From Candidatus Omnitrophota bacterium (GTDB lineage: Bacteria; Omnitrophota; Gorgyraeia; Gorgyraeales; Gorgyraeaceae): DNA of 23,421 bases. This document shows positions 15,948 to 23,068 of the stretch, piece after piece; positions within the stretch are counted from its first letter, which is position 1; the number at the start of each line of letters is the position of its first letter. The notes beneath the pieces are model-generated. The model had not been told where the DNA came from. It saw only the letters and a program-made list of their open reading frames with translations, and made no database searches. The stretch is taken from NCBI GenBank assembly GCA_003485765.1, contig DNHS01000056.1:94464-117884 (forward strand), in the 5' to 3' direction. The translations under genes and the position numbers were made by a program.

Positions 15948-16728
15948 CTTTTTGGATATAATACTTGTCATCCTGATAAGGTTCTGGGGCAGTTACAGCC
16001 CCGGTTCCACCTCTTGTGGCCTGAGCTTTAAAATTAGTTCCTACAGGTACTGTATTGTCTAGATCATAATAAAAATAACGGGGTGAAGCGCTATTTGGAT
16101 CTTCTATATTCAAATCAGTTATATTCAGAGAAAATTGGTTGTATTGTAAAAAATATGACTTCTGGCCTGTTCTGATAAGATTTAAATTACTAGTAGCTTC
16201 ATCTGTCTTTGACTTCTCTAGCATTTTAACAAACATCGGGAGGGCAAAGGCGGCAAGTATCCCGACAATGATAACAACTATCAATAATTCTGTGAGCGTA
16301 AATCCTTTTTTATTTAATGCCTTAAGGATTTTCGTTGGTGGTAAATCTTCCGTGAATAGTGCCATCTTTTTGGACATAATACTTGTCATCCTTATAGGGT
16401 TCGGGAGCGGTTACAGCTCCGCTTCCAGCCCTTATAGCTTGAGCTTTAAAATTAACTGTTAAATCTATCCCTGTATTGTCTTGATCATAGTAAAAATAAC
16501 GGGATAAAACGCTATTTGGATCTTCTATATTCAAATCAGTTATATTTGGGGAAAATTGGCTATATTCTAAAAAATATATCTTCTGGCCTGTCTTGATAAG
16601 ATTTAAATTACTGGTAGCTTCGCCTATCTTCGCCTTTTCCAGTGTTTTAACAAGCATTGGGAGGGCAAGAGTGGCAAGTATCCCAACGATAATAATAACT
16701 ATCAATAACTCTGTAAGCGTAAACCCAG
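15893..16728 (-). repeat. Tandem duplication of a prepilin gene, about 418 bp per unit
   Basis: Sequence from about 15893 recurs from about 16311 at an offset of 418 bases. The two copies include nearly identical stretches at the gene ends (15902-15971 against 16320-16389, one mismatch near 15957) and more diverged centres. The encoded proteins share the C-terminus DGTIHGRFTTNENP. Confidence 0.85.
15904..16365 (-). CDS. Prepilin-type protein, GspG/PilA-like (sixth in array)
   Basis: The mature protein begins FTLTELLIVVIIVGILAAF after NKKG, with Glu5 and the 20-residue hydrophobic helix that packs in the pilus core. A short globular domain of about 110 residues follows, containing EATSNLNLIRTGQKSYF and DLNIEDPNS, closely matching the preceding paralog at 16322-16846. 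No start codon lies next to the cleavage site; the nearest ATG is 16365, within the 3' end of the upstream gene, giving a 44-base overlap. No good Shine-Dalgarno is visible there, so re-initiation after the upstream stop is likely. ATGs at 16377 and 16389 are alternatives. Confidence 0.8.
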   Translation of the reverse strand: MALFTEDLPPTKILKALNKKGFTLTELLIVVIIVGILAAFALPMFVKMLEKSKTDEATSNLNLIRTGQKSYFLQYNQFSLNITDLNIEDPNSASPRYFYYDLDNTVPVGTNFKAQATRGGTGAVTAPEPYQDDKYYIQKDGTIHGRFTTNENP

Positions 16729-16846
16729 ATGAATAGCCGACTCTGAATTTTGCCCCAGCCGCTTTGCTTCGCAAAGCGAAACAACGGGGGCAAAATTGTT
16801 TAAGGAACTCATGATTTATAATTAATTTATAATTGAAAATTCCCAT
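16322..16846 (-). CDS. Prepilin-type protein, GspG/PilA-like, with palindrome-extended leader (fifth in array)
   Basis: The 174-residue product has a 41-residue leader before FTLTELLIVIIIVGILATL, far longer than the 5 to 15 residues in paralogs 1-4. Leader residues 11-14 (NHEF) and 37-41 (GYSSG) match the 15-residue leader of the paralog at 17240-17683, but 22 residues replace two between them. Those residues are encoded by the 52-bp palindrome at 16746-16797 and its edges; the net gain of 60 bases keeps the frame. Type IV prepilin peptidases normally tolerate leaders up to about 30 residues, so processing may be affected. The ATG overlaps the preceding gene by 20 bases. The mature region contains EATSNLNLIKTGQKIYF. 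Confidence 0.82.
   Translation of the reverse strand: MGIFNYKLIINHEFLKQFCPRCFALRSKAAGAKFRVGYSSGFTLTELLIVIIIVGILATLALPMLVKTLEKAKIGEATSNLNLIKTGQKIYFLEYSQFSPNITDLNIEDPNSVLSRYFYYDQDNTGIDLTVNFKAQAIRAGSGAVTAPEPYKDDKYYVQKDGTIHGRFTTNENP
16746..16797. repeat. 52-bp palindrome inside a prepilin leader
   Basis: AATTTTGCCCC (16746-16756) is the exact reverse complement of GGGGCAAAATT (16787-16797). Between them is a second hairpin, GCTTTGC (16761-16767), loop TTC, GCAAAGC (16771-16777). The element lies in the coding sequence of the leader of the fifth prepilin gene and has no counterpart in the paralogous leader at about 17640-17683. Confidence 0.85.
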
Positions 16847-17243
16847 TGCTAGTTATAGCCCCGGTCTGATCTATTGTATAATAATCCCCTGTATATGGGC
16901 CATTATTTCTTGTAGCCCTGGCAGTAAAAGTAGTTGCATCTGCTGTTGGTATCGTATAATCAAAATATCTATTTGCGCTTGATAAATCATTAGGATTGTC
17001 CATATTTAAAAGACTGAAGTCCGTAGTATATGTATTATTATCCAAAAAATAATCCTTTTCAGCCATCCTGGTAAGATTCAGATTATTTGCCGCCTCTCCA
17101 GCTTTTACCTTTTCCATATTCTTAGTAAAGATAGGTATGCTAAGAGCAACTAGTATAGCAACAATAAGAACTGTGATCAGTAGCTCTATAAGAGTAAACC
17201 CAAATGAGTTATCGCCTCTGAACCCGTGATTATTGCTAATCAA
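16827..17243 (-). CDS. Prepilin-type protein, GspG/PilA-like (fourth in array)
   Basis: The 138-residue product has the leader MISNNHGFRGDNSFG and mature start FTLIELLITVLIVAILVAL with Glu5. The globular part (AANNLNLTRMAEKDYF, LLNMDNPNDLSSANRYFDY, ending SNGNFQL) is closer to paralogs 5 and 6 than to 2 and 3. The start is TTG at 17243-17241, overlapping the upstream stop as TTGA. GGAGG nine bases before the TTG lies within the upstream gene's Leu-Gly-Gly-Pro codons. This junction is a near copy of the one before paralog 3. No ATG in frame gives a leader. Confidence 0.85.
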   Translation of the reverse strand: MISNNHGFRGDNSFGFTLIELLITVLIVAILVALSIPIFTKNMEKVKAGEAANNLNLTRMAEKDYFLDNNTYTTDFSLLNMDNPNDLSSANRYFDYTIPTADATTFTARATRNNGPYTGDYYTIDQTGAITSNGNFQL

Positions 17244-17683
17244 GACGTAGGGCCTCCAAGATTCTCGCTTCTAGTAATCTTTCCAGTAACATTATCTGTC
17301 TGGTTCCACTTTACCCACGTATCAGGATTGCCTAATCTTATGGCATTAACATTGTATTTTCTTTTTGTACTGGTGGTCCCATTATCTTTGAATGAATAAA
17401 GATATAATTTATTTGTAATGTTATTTGGATTATCCACATCCAGCGCTGTAAAATTATCATTGGCAGGCAAGGCCCCATTTTGATACCAGTACCTATCTAA
17501 AGCTACTCTTATAGCGCCAATATTTATTATTGCTTCCCCTGATCTGGCCTTTTCTATGGTTTGTGTGTATTGAGGCAGGGCTATCGTAGAAAGTATACCT
17601 ATAATTATAACAACAATCAGGAGCTCTAAAAGCGTAAACCCAGATGAATAGCCGCCTTTGAACTCATGATTATTGCTAATCAA
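17240..17683 (-). CDS. Prepilin-type protein, GspG/PilA-like (third in array)
   Basis: The 147-residue product has the leader MISNNHEFKGGYSSG and mature start FTLLELLIVVIIIGILSTI with Glu5. It shares with paralog 2 the segments ALDRYWYQNGA, DNPNNITNKLY and the C-terminus NLGGPTS, so these two are a recent duplicate pair. The start is TTG at 17683-17681 in a TTGA overlap, with GGAGG nine bases upstream embedded in the end of paralog 2. The internal CATGAG ATG is out of frame. It would be exported, cleaved by a prepilin peptidase and assembled into a pseudopilus. Confidence 0.87.
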   Translation of the reverse strand: MISNNHEFKGGYSSGFTLLELLIVVIIIGILSTIALPQYTQTIEKARSGEAIINIGAIRVALDRYWYQNGALPANDNFTALDVDNPNNITNKLYLYSFKDNGTTSTKRKYNVNAIRLGNPDTWVKWNQTDNVTGKITRSENLGGPTS

Positions 17684-18090
17684 GACGTAGGGCCTCCAAG
17701 ATTAGAGCTTCTTAAAAGTTTACCGCTAACATTAGAATCTTGTTGCCAGCTTACTGTATAAGTATTACCTCCTGCGGTACGAGTTGCAGTCACGGTATAT
17801 ATCCTTGTAGTAGCAGTGGTTCCACCATCCGTAACAGTATAAGTATATAGTTTATTAGTAATGTTGTTCGGGTCATCTATGTCTAGATTAGATATAGTAG
17901 TAGTGATAGCGCCATTCTGATACCAATATCTATCTAAAGCTGACCTAATACTACCAACGTTTGTAGCTGCTTCTGCAGATTTTCCTTTTTCCAGAGTAGT
18001 TGTATACTGCGGCAAGGCTATTGCAACAAGAATCCCTATAATTATAACAACTATAAGGACCTCTAAAAGGGTAAAACCTTTTTTAAACAT
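17680..18090 (-). CDS. Prepilin-type protein, GspG/PilA-like (second in array)
   Basis: The 136-residue product has a minimal leader MFKKG and mature start FTLLEVLIVVIIIGILVAI with Glu5. The globular domain contains SALDRYWYQNGA and DDPNNITNKLYTY and ends SSNLGGPTS, all shared with paralog 3. A strong GGAGG precedes the ATG by about nine bases. It follows paralog 1 after 27 bases. The last codons carry the ribosome-binding site for the next gene. Thr-rich composition in the second half suggests an exposed beta domain. Confidence 0.9.
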   Translation of the reverse strand: MFKKGFTLLEVLIVVIIIGILVAIALPQYTTTLEKGKSAEAATNVGSIRSALDRYWYQNGAITTTISNLDIDDPNNITNKLYTYTVTDGGTTATTRIYTVTATRTAGGNTYTVSWQQDSNVSGKLLRSSNLGGPTS

Positions 18091-18117
18091 ACCAAAGCCC
18101 TCCTTGAAAATTATAAA

Positions 18118-18483
18118 CTATTTATACGTCCAATTTCCAGAAACTGTGCCGGCTTGATCCATAGTCAAAGTCTGGCCGCTATAACTACCGCCTGAACGAG
18201 TAGCTGTCGCTGTATAGGTAGTAGAAGTAGGCGTAGCTATAGTAAATGCCCAATATTTCTGGGTTAAAGTTATATCAAGATCAGCTGTGTTAGTTGTATA
18301 ATATTCGCTTTCCGCATAATATACCTTTTCACCTGTTTGGAGATGCCCAAGGCCTGCCCTGGCTTCTCCACCTTTTGCTTTTTCAATGGAAGCTGCAAAC
18401 TGAGGTATACCTATAGCAGCAAGTATACCTATGATAATAACTACTATCAAAACTTCTACCAGCGTAAAACCTTTTCTATTCAT
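18118..18483 (-). CDS. Prepilin-type protein, GspG/PilA-like (first in array, probable major subunit)
   Basis: The 121-residue product has a short leader MNRKG and mature start FTLVEVLIVVIIIGILAAI with Glu5, followed by the typical helix FAASIEKAKGGEARAGLGHL. The remainder (KVYYAESEYY, ATATRSGGSYSG, ending GNWTYK) is a small beta domain. It is first behind a near-consensus promoter and has the strongest Shine-Dalgarno in the array (GGAGGAGGTAG), so I infer it is the most abundant pseudopilin, equivalent to GspG or PilA. The gene has no close duplicate within the array. Confidence 0.9.
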   Translation of the reverse strand: MNRKGFTLVEVLIVVIIIGILAAIGIPQFAASIEKAKGGEARAGLGHLQTGEKVYYAESEYYTTNTADLDITLTQKYWAFTIATPTSTTYTATATRSGGSYSGQTLTMDQAGTVSGNWTYK

Positions 18484-18516
18484 TTCTACCTCCTCCTTTT
18501 AGTCTTCCTACTATTA

Positions 18517-18545
18517 ATTATACTTTATAAATAAATATAAGTCAA
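18517..18545 (-). promoter_or_regulatory. Near-consensus promoter of the prepilin array
   Basis: On the minus strand TTGACT (18545-18540), a 17-base spacer and TATAAT (18522-18517) lie 34 bases upstream of the first prepilin ATG. It allows the structural subunits to be expressed apart from the assembly genes upstream. Confidence 0.85.
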
Positions 18546-18547
18546 AT

Positions 18548-18569
18548 AAATCTACAATAAATCTACAAT
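18548..18569 (-). promoter_or_regulatory. Tandem 11-bp direct repeat upstream of the prepilin -35
   Basis: AAATCTACAAT occurs twice with no gap (18548-18558 and 18559-18569), two bases beyond the -35 box. On the coding strand the unit reads ATTGTAGATTT. Eleven-base phasing at this position is typical of activator sites bound by tandem response-regulator monomers. Confidence 0.5.
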
Positions 18570-18574
18570 ACATT

Positions 18575-19801
18575 TTAACCAGCTGACTTTATAGCGCTGG
18601 ACATGCTGAATATAGGCATAAACATTGCTACTACTAAAACTCCTACTACTATACCCATAAAAACTAAAACTATAGGTTCAAACATTGTAGTAAGCCGCGA
18701 GATAAATGTATTTACTCTTTCCTTATAAAATACAGATATCCTGTCCAGCATCTTGCCTAATTCGCCAATCTCTTCTCCGACTAGTACCATCTGAACAACA
18801 AGTGGAGAGAATAAATTGCTGCCTTGCATGGTTTGGCCCATCCCCTTGCCTTCTTTAACAGCTGTCTTTACTTCTCTGAGCGCTTTCTCCATTACTTTAT
18901 TGCCTGCTGTTTTTTCAGTTATCTCAAGCGCATGAAGTATAGGCACTCCGCTTTTAATAAGCGTCGCAAGGCCGCTTGCAAAACGCTCTGTAGATATTTC
19001 CTGCATTAACTGGCCTACAACAGGTAATTTGAGCGTAATATCATCAAACTGCCACCTGCCTTTTTCCGTAGATATGTATTTTTTTATAACAAAAAATAAA
19101 GCTATGAGAATTCCTGTTACGAGAAAAAAATACTTCCTCACTATATTACTTATGTTAATAACTATCTGGGTAAGGGCTGGTAATTCAACATTAAAACCTT
19201 TAAATATTTCAGAAAATATAGGGATAATTTTTAGTAAAAATACTGCTATTGCGCCTGTTGCCACAACTACCAGTATAACGGGGTACAGAAGCGCTGACAT
19301 TATCTTTTTTTTCAAATCAGCGTTCTCCTCCAGATAAACAGCCACCTGATCAAGGCTTGAAGGCAGATGCCCTGAGGCCTCTCCTGTTTCAACCAAGTTT
19401 ATCCAGAAAGAAGAAAATATCTTATCATGCTTTTTTAACGCATTCTGAAATGTATACCCCCCTTCTATATCTTTTTTGATCTGCTCTACTGCCCTGAGAA
19501 GCGTCTGAGATTCTATCTGTTTGCATAATATATCCAAACTCTTTATAAGAGTCACACCTGCCCCCACAAGCGTTGCCAGTTCTCTTGAAAACATTATAAG
19601 ATCATGTGGTTTAACCGCTCTATGGTATTTCCTTCTATCAACTTCCTTCTTTGATTTAACTTCACGCGCAGGCCCCACAGATATTACAAGAAGGTCTCTT
19701 GCCTGCAAATTATTCACTAGATCCTCTTCATTTATAGTCTCTGTTACTTCATCTATTAATTTACCAGACCTATCTCTTGCTACGTACCTGAAAAACGGCA
19801 T
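18575..19801 (-). CDS. gspF: Type II secretion / type IV pilus inner-membrane platform protein (GspF/PilC-like)
   Basis: The 408-residue protein is the polytopic platform that couples the assembly ATPase to pseudopilin insertion. It starts MPFFRYVARDRSGK, typical of GspF, and has the two tandem T2SSF cytoplasmic domains (about 68-190 and 270-395). Each contains the conserved pattern: FSRELATLVGAGVTL (71-85) with ETGEASGHLP, and FASGLATLIKSGVPI with GEEIGELGKMLD. Membrane segments lie near 167-192, 220-240 and 372-398. It starts after the 52-bp cruciform that separates it from gspE and ends just before the prepilin promoter. No terminator is seen after it, so transcripts can continue into the array. 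Confidence 0.95.
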   Translation of the reverse strand: MPFFRYVARDRSGKLIDEVTETINEEDLVNNLQARDLLVISVGPAREVKSKKEVDRRKYHRAVKPHDLIMFSRELATLVGAGVTLIKSLDILCKQIESQTLLRAVEQIKKDIEGGYTFQNALKKHDKIFSSFWINLVETGEASGHLPSSLDQVAVYLEENADLKKKIMSALLYPVILVVVATGAIAVFLLKIIPIFSEIFKGFNVELPALTQIVINISNIVRKYFFLVTGILIALFFVIKKYISTEKGRWQFDDITLKLPVVGQLMQEISTERFASGLATLIKSGVPILHALEITEKTAGNKVMEKALREVKTAVKEGKGMGQTMQGSNLFSPLVVQMVLVGEEIGELGKMLDRISVFYKERVNTFISRLTTMFEPIVLVFMGIVVGVLVVAMFMPIFSMSSAIKSAG

Positions 19802-19834
19802 ATTTGCTCCTGTTTAAATACCTTAAGTGTAGTA

Positions 19835-19886
19835 GGATAGCGGCCGAAAGGCCGCTCCACGTGGAGCAGGCTTTCGCCTGCTATCC
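19835..19886. repeat. 52-bp cloverleaf-forming palindrome between gspE and gspF
   Basis: The outer stem GGATAGC (19835-19841) pairs with GCTATCC (19880-19886). Enclosed are three perfect arms: GCGGCC-GAAA-GGCCGC, the self-complementary GCTCCACGTGGAGC, and GCAGGC-TTTC-GCCTGC. The left and right arms differ by compensating bases, so the whole is also a near-palindrome. It starts 6 bases after the gspE stop in transcription order and fills most of the 91-base gap to gspF. Confidence 0.9.
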
Positions 19887-19892
19887 AACCAT

Positions 19893-21605
19893 TTACCCTT
19901 CTCCAGCCACCAGCGTTATGCTGAGCACTTCTTCAATGCTTGTCATGCCTTCTTCTACTTTTTTTATCCCACTCTGGACAAGAGATCTTGTACCAATTTC
20001 CCTCACTTTATCCTTAATCTCCCCGAGATGAGCCCCTTTTGCAACCAATTCCCTTAACTTATCATTCATCAATATTATTTCATAAATAGCTATTCGGCCT
20101 CTATAGCCAGTATAGCCGCAATAATCGCACCCTTTTGGCTTATACAAAAGCTCCTGTTTTATCCCAAGATCCTTGACTAAACTAGGAGTTGTCTCATAAG
20201 CTTCTTTGCACTCTGGGCACAGCTTTCTAACGAGTCTTTGAGCTCCTACCATAATCAGCGAAGAGCTTATCAAATACGGTTCAAGCCCTATATCTATCAA
20301 CCTGGCTATTGCGCTTGGCGCATCGTTCGTATGCAAAGTGCTTAAAACAAGATGCCCTGTAAGAGATGCCCTTATGCATATCTGGGCAGTCTCTAGATCT
20401 CTAACCTCTCCGACCATTATAATATCAGGATCTTGTCTTAAAAACGCCCTGAGCGCGCTGGCAAAAGTAAAGCCTATATTCGGCTTTATCTGAACCTGAT
20501 TTATGCCCTCCATTTTATATTCCACAGGGTCTTCTACTGTTGTGATGTTTTTGCGCGGGCTTTTCATTTCATTCAACGCCGCATAGAGCGTTGTAGTTTT
20601 GCCGCTTCCTGTAGGGCCTGTAAGTAAAATCAAGCCGTGCGGGCTAATTATAGCTTTTCTAAATTTTTCCAGTTCTTCTGGATCGAATCCCAGTTCTCCG
20701 AGATTTAGAGGCGTAGAGGTTTTATCCAATATTCTCATTACCACCTTCTCGCCAAATATAGCGGGGATAGTGGATACGCGAATATCAATTCCTTTATTAT
20801 CCACTTTTACAAAAAATACGCCATCCTGCGGAAGTCTGCGCTCTGCAATATCCAGATTTGAAAGTATTTTTATTCTCGAAATAATAGCTGGCAACAGATG
20901 TTTTGCAGGAGGCGGTATCTCATACAGAACCCCGTCTATCCTATATCGTATATTAATCTTATTTTTATAAGGCTCTATATGTATATCGCTGGCCCTGTCC
21001 TTTATAGCCTGCATCAATATAAGATCCACAAGCTTTACAACAGGCGCTTCTTCCGCCCTTGCAATAAGGTCATCTAAGCTCAGGTCTTCTTCTACATTTT
21101 TTTCTACTTTAAATTCCTCTAGTTCATATGAATCGCTTACAGCATCTTTCAATAGGTCCTCTTTGCCGTAAAATTCATTAATAGCTCTCTGGAGGTCTGT
21201 CTTAGTGGCTATAATCGGATTTATCTCGCAACTTGTCATGCGTTTTAAATTGTCTATGGCAATTAAATCCAGAGGATCCATAAAAGCAACTGTAAGAGAA
21301 TTCATATGCTTGGAAATAGGAAGAATCATGTTTCTGCGGGCATAATCTTCCGGTATTAATTTGACAAAGTCCTGGTCCTCTGCCGGCTTCAAAAGGCCTT
21401 TTGCATAAGAGGCATAAGGTATTGACAGCTGCTTTGCCATTGCAATGACAATGTCTTTCTCTGTCACAACCCCAAGGTTTATAAAAGTCTCTCCAAGCCT
21501 AGTGCCTTCTTTCTTCTGAATCTCAATGGCCTTTTCTAATTGTTCCTCTGTGATCAGGCCTTCGCTCAATAATATCTGGCCTAATTTTTCTCTCGACTTT
21601 TTCAT
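19893..21605 (-). CDS. gspE: Type II secretion / type IV pilus assembly ATPase (GspE/PilB-like)
   Basis: The 570-residue hexameric ATPase powers pseudopilus extension at the inner membrane. The N-terminal MshEN-type domain (LGQILLSEGLITEEQLEKAI at 8-27, then a second half to about 145) is a region that can bind c-di-GMP in some homologs. The secretion ATPase core has Walker A GPTGSGKT (330-337), the Asp box TTVEDPVEY (355-363), Walker B IIMVGEVRD (395-403), the His box STLHTND (422-428) and a zinc-binding tetracysteine (CPEC at 463-466, CDYC at 493-496). All catalytic residues are present. The zinc motif marks it as an assembly ATPase, not a PilT-type retraction ATPase. It follows the secretin gene after 18 bases. 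Confidence 0.96.
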   Translation of the reverse strand: MKKSREKLGQILLSEGLITEEQLEKAIEIQKKEGTRLGETFINLGVVTEKDIVIAMAKQLSIPYASYAKGLLKPAEDQDFVKLIPEDYARRNMILPISKHMNSLTVAFMDPLDLIAIDNLKRMTSCEINPIIATKTDLQRAINEFYGKEDLLKDAVSDSYELEEFKVEKNVEEDLSLDDLIARAEEAPVVKLVDLILMQAIKDRASDIHIEPYKNKINIRYRIDGVLYEIPPPAKHLLPAIISRIKILSNLDIAERRLPQDGVFFVKVDNKGIDIRVSTIPAIFGEKVVMRILDKTSTPLNLGELGFDPEELEKFRKAIISPHGLILLTGPTGSGKTTTLYAALNEMKSPRKNITTVEDPVEYKMEGINQVQIKPNIGFTFASALRAFLRQDPDIIMVGEVRDLETAQICIRASLTGHLVLSTLHTNDAPSAIARLIDIGLEPYLISSSLIMVGAQRLVRKLCPECKEAYETTPSLVKDLGIKQELLYKPKGCDYCGYTGYRGRIAIYEIILMNDKLRELVAKGAHLGEIKDKVREIGTRSLVQSGIKKVEEGMTSIEEVLSITLVAGEG

Positions 21606-21623
21606 TGCGCGCCTTATTTTAGT

Positions 21624-23057
21624 TTATCCGCCGAATAGATCCAAAACTTTATTAATTTCTTTTTCCCTTACTGCCTTTGGTTTTTCCTGCTCCCGTTCAG
21701 GGATATTGCTAAGCGCATAAGAAATATCTTTAACGATATTCGGTGTAATGAATATTATTAGTTCCCTATCACTGTTATCTTTAGCCTTATAACGAAATGC
21801 TGCGCCTAAAATAGGTATATCTCCGAAAAATGGCACTTTTTTAACGCCGTTTTCATGTTTGGATTTAATAAGGCCCCCAAGAATAACTGTTTCTCCGTCT
21901 TTAACAATAACAGTTGTCTCTGTGGCTCTTTTATGAGTATCATACGCATTTGTAAACCTGGAAAGCTCTAATTCAGTAAAACTGGGTTTTAAATTCATAG
22001 TTATATATCCGTCTTTACTGATTTGCGGCGTAACTTCTAAAATAACTCCTGTGTCTTGGGAGGTATAGGTCTTGCCTGTAGTGCCTACGCCAGTACTTGA
22101 TGAAGTAGATGTGACTGTTTCAGTATCTTTCTCTTTAGAAGAAAGTTCTATTCTTGCTGTCTCATTATTCATAGCCATAACCTGAGGCCTGGCAAGAATT
22201 TTTGTGTCAGTATTATTTAGCAATGCGGTTATAGCTGCGGTCACGCCATCCATGCCAAATAAACCTGTTGTTTTAATACCTTCTCCGCTTGAGTTATTTC
22301 TTCCTATACTATTATTCATAGGAAATATAGTGTTATGCACAGGCCCTGTATATGTCCCAAATGCCCCGCTCCAATTTATTCCTAAATTCTCTACCGCCTT
22401 TGTAGTGGTCTCCAGGACTTCTACCTTTATCATCACCTGAGGCGTCCTTACATCTAACCTGGACAGTAAATCCTCTACTATAGAAAACTGGCTCGGCACA
22501 TCCTTTATAATAAGACTGTTGGATCTTTTGTCAGCTACGACCTTTCCGTTTGCAGAAAGCATACTTTGCACAATTGATACTATATCTGTATTATTAGAAT
22601 CTGCTGCTGAAGAACCAGACTTATCTGGGTTTGATGGGTCAGTTTGCGTTTTAACAAGCGTGGACAGCTGAGTGTATTTTAATTCATATATCTTTGTAAT
22701 AGTCTCTATCTCAGGTTTTCCTGTTTCCTTTACTATGAATATATTAGTGCCTGGCTCTTGTTCATAAACCAGGTTATTTGCATTAATTATATAATTCAAG
22801 GCGTCATCTATTTTTACATTATCAAAATAGACAGTAACAGTCCTATCCTGGACATTCTGACTGGCAATAAAATTCAGGCCTGACTGCTGAGAAAAAACCT
22901 TCAGCACTGTTTTAAGATTAGCGTCTTGAAAATCCATAGAAACCCGGCTGCTTTTGCCAGGAGACATATCTTTCGTATACGCGCTAGCGGCAAATGAAAA
23001 AGGCGTTGAGATAAAAATTGCAAATATAATAGCGATAAATAACCTAATTGTTTTCAT
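21624..23057 (-). CDS. gspD: Short outer-membrane secretin (GspD/PilQ-like)
   Basis: The 477-residue secretin forms the outer-membrane gate. A signal peptide (1-23, FIAIIFAIFISTPFSFA) precedes an STN/N0-like domain (about 38-108, MDFQDANLKTVLKVFSQQSG) and one secretin_N domain (about 112-208, with DKRSNSLIIKDVPSQF). The C-terminal secretin barrel domain (about 275-455) has KILARPQVMAMNNETA, GVILEVTPQIS, VKDGETVILGGLI, VPFFGDIPILGAAFR and a final ELIIFITPNIV. At 477 residues it is shorter than classic GspD (about 650) because extra N domains and a pilotin-binding tail are missing. A perfect AGGAGGTG precedes the ATG. It lies between the PilP/GspC-like gene and gspE. Confidence 0.95.
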   Translation of the reverse strand: MKTIRLFIAIIFAIFISTPFSFAASAYTKDMSPGKSSRVSMDFQDANLKTVLKVFSQQSGLNFIASQNVQDRTVTVYFDNVKIDDALNYIINANNLVYEQEPGTNIFIVKETGKPEIETITKIYELKYTQLSTLVKTQTDPSNPDKSGSSAADSNNTDIVSIVQSMLSANGKVVADKRSNSLIIKDVPSQFSIVEDLLSRLDVRTPQVMIKVEVLETTTKAVENLGINWSGAFGTYTGPVHNTIFPMNNSIGRNNSSGEGIKTTGLFGMDGVTAAITALLNNTDTKILARPQVMAMNNETARIELSSKEKDTETVTSTSSSTGVGTTGKTYTSQDTGVILEVTPQISKDGYITMNLKPSFTELELSRFTNAYDTHKRATETTVIVKDGETVILGGLIKSKHENGVKKVPFFGDIPILGAAFRYKAKDNSDRELIIFITPNIVKDISYALSNIPEREQEKPKAVREKEINKVLDLFGG

Positions 23058-23068
23058 ATAAACACCTC

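Noticed and set aside
15893..17703. CRISPR-like or satellite array suggested by regularly spaced repeats
   Set aside because: The repeat spacing is 418-440 bp and coincides with complete prepilin genes; it is gene duplication, not a CRISPR array.
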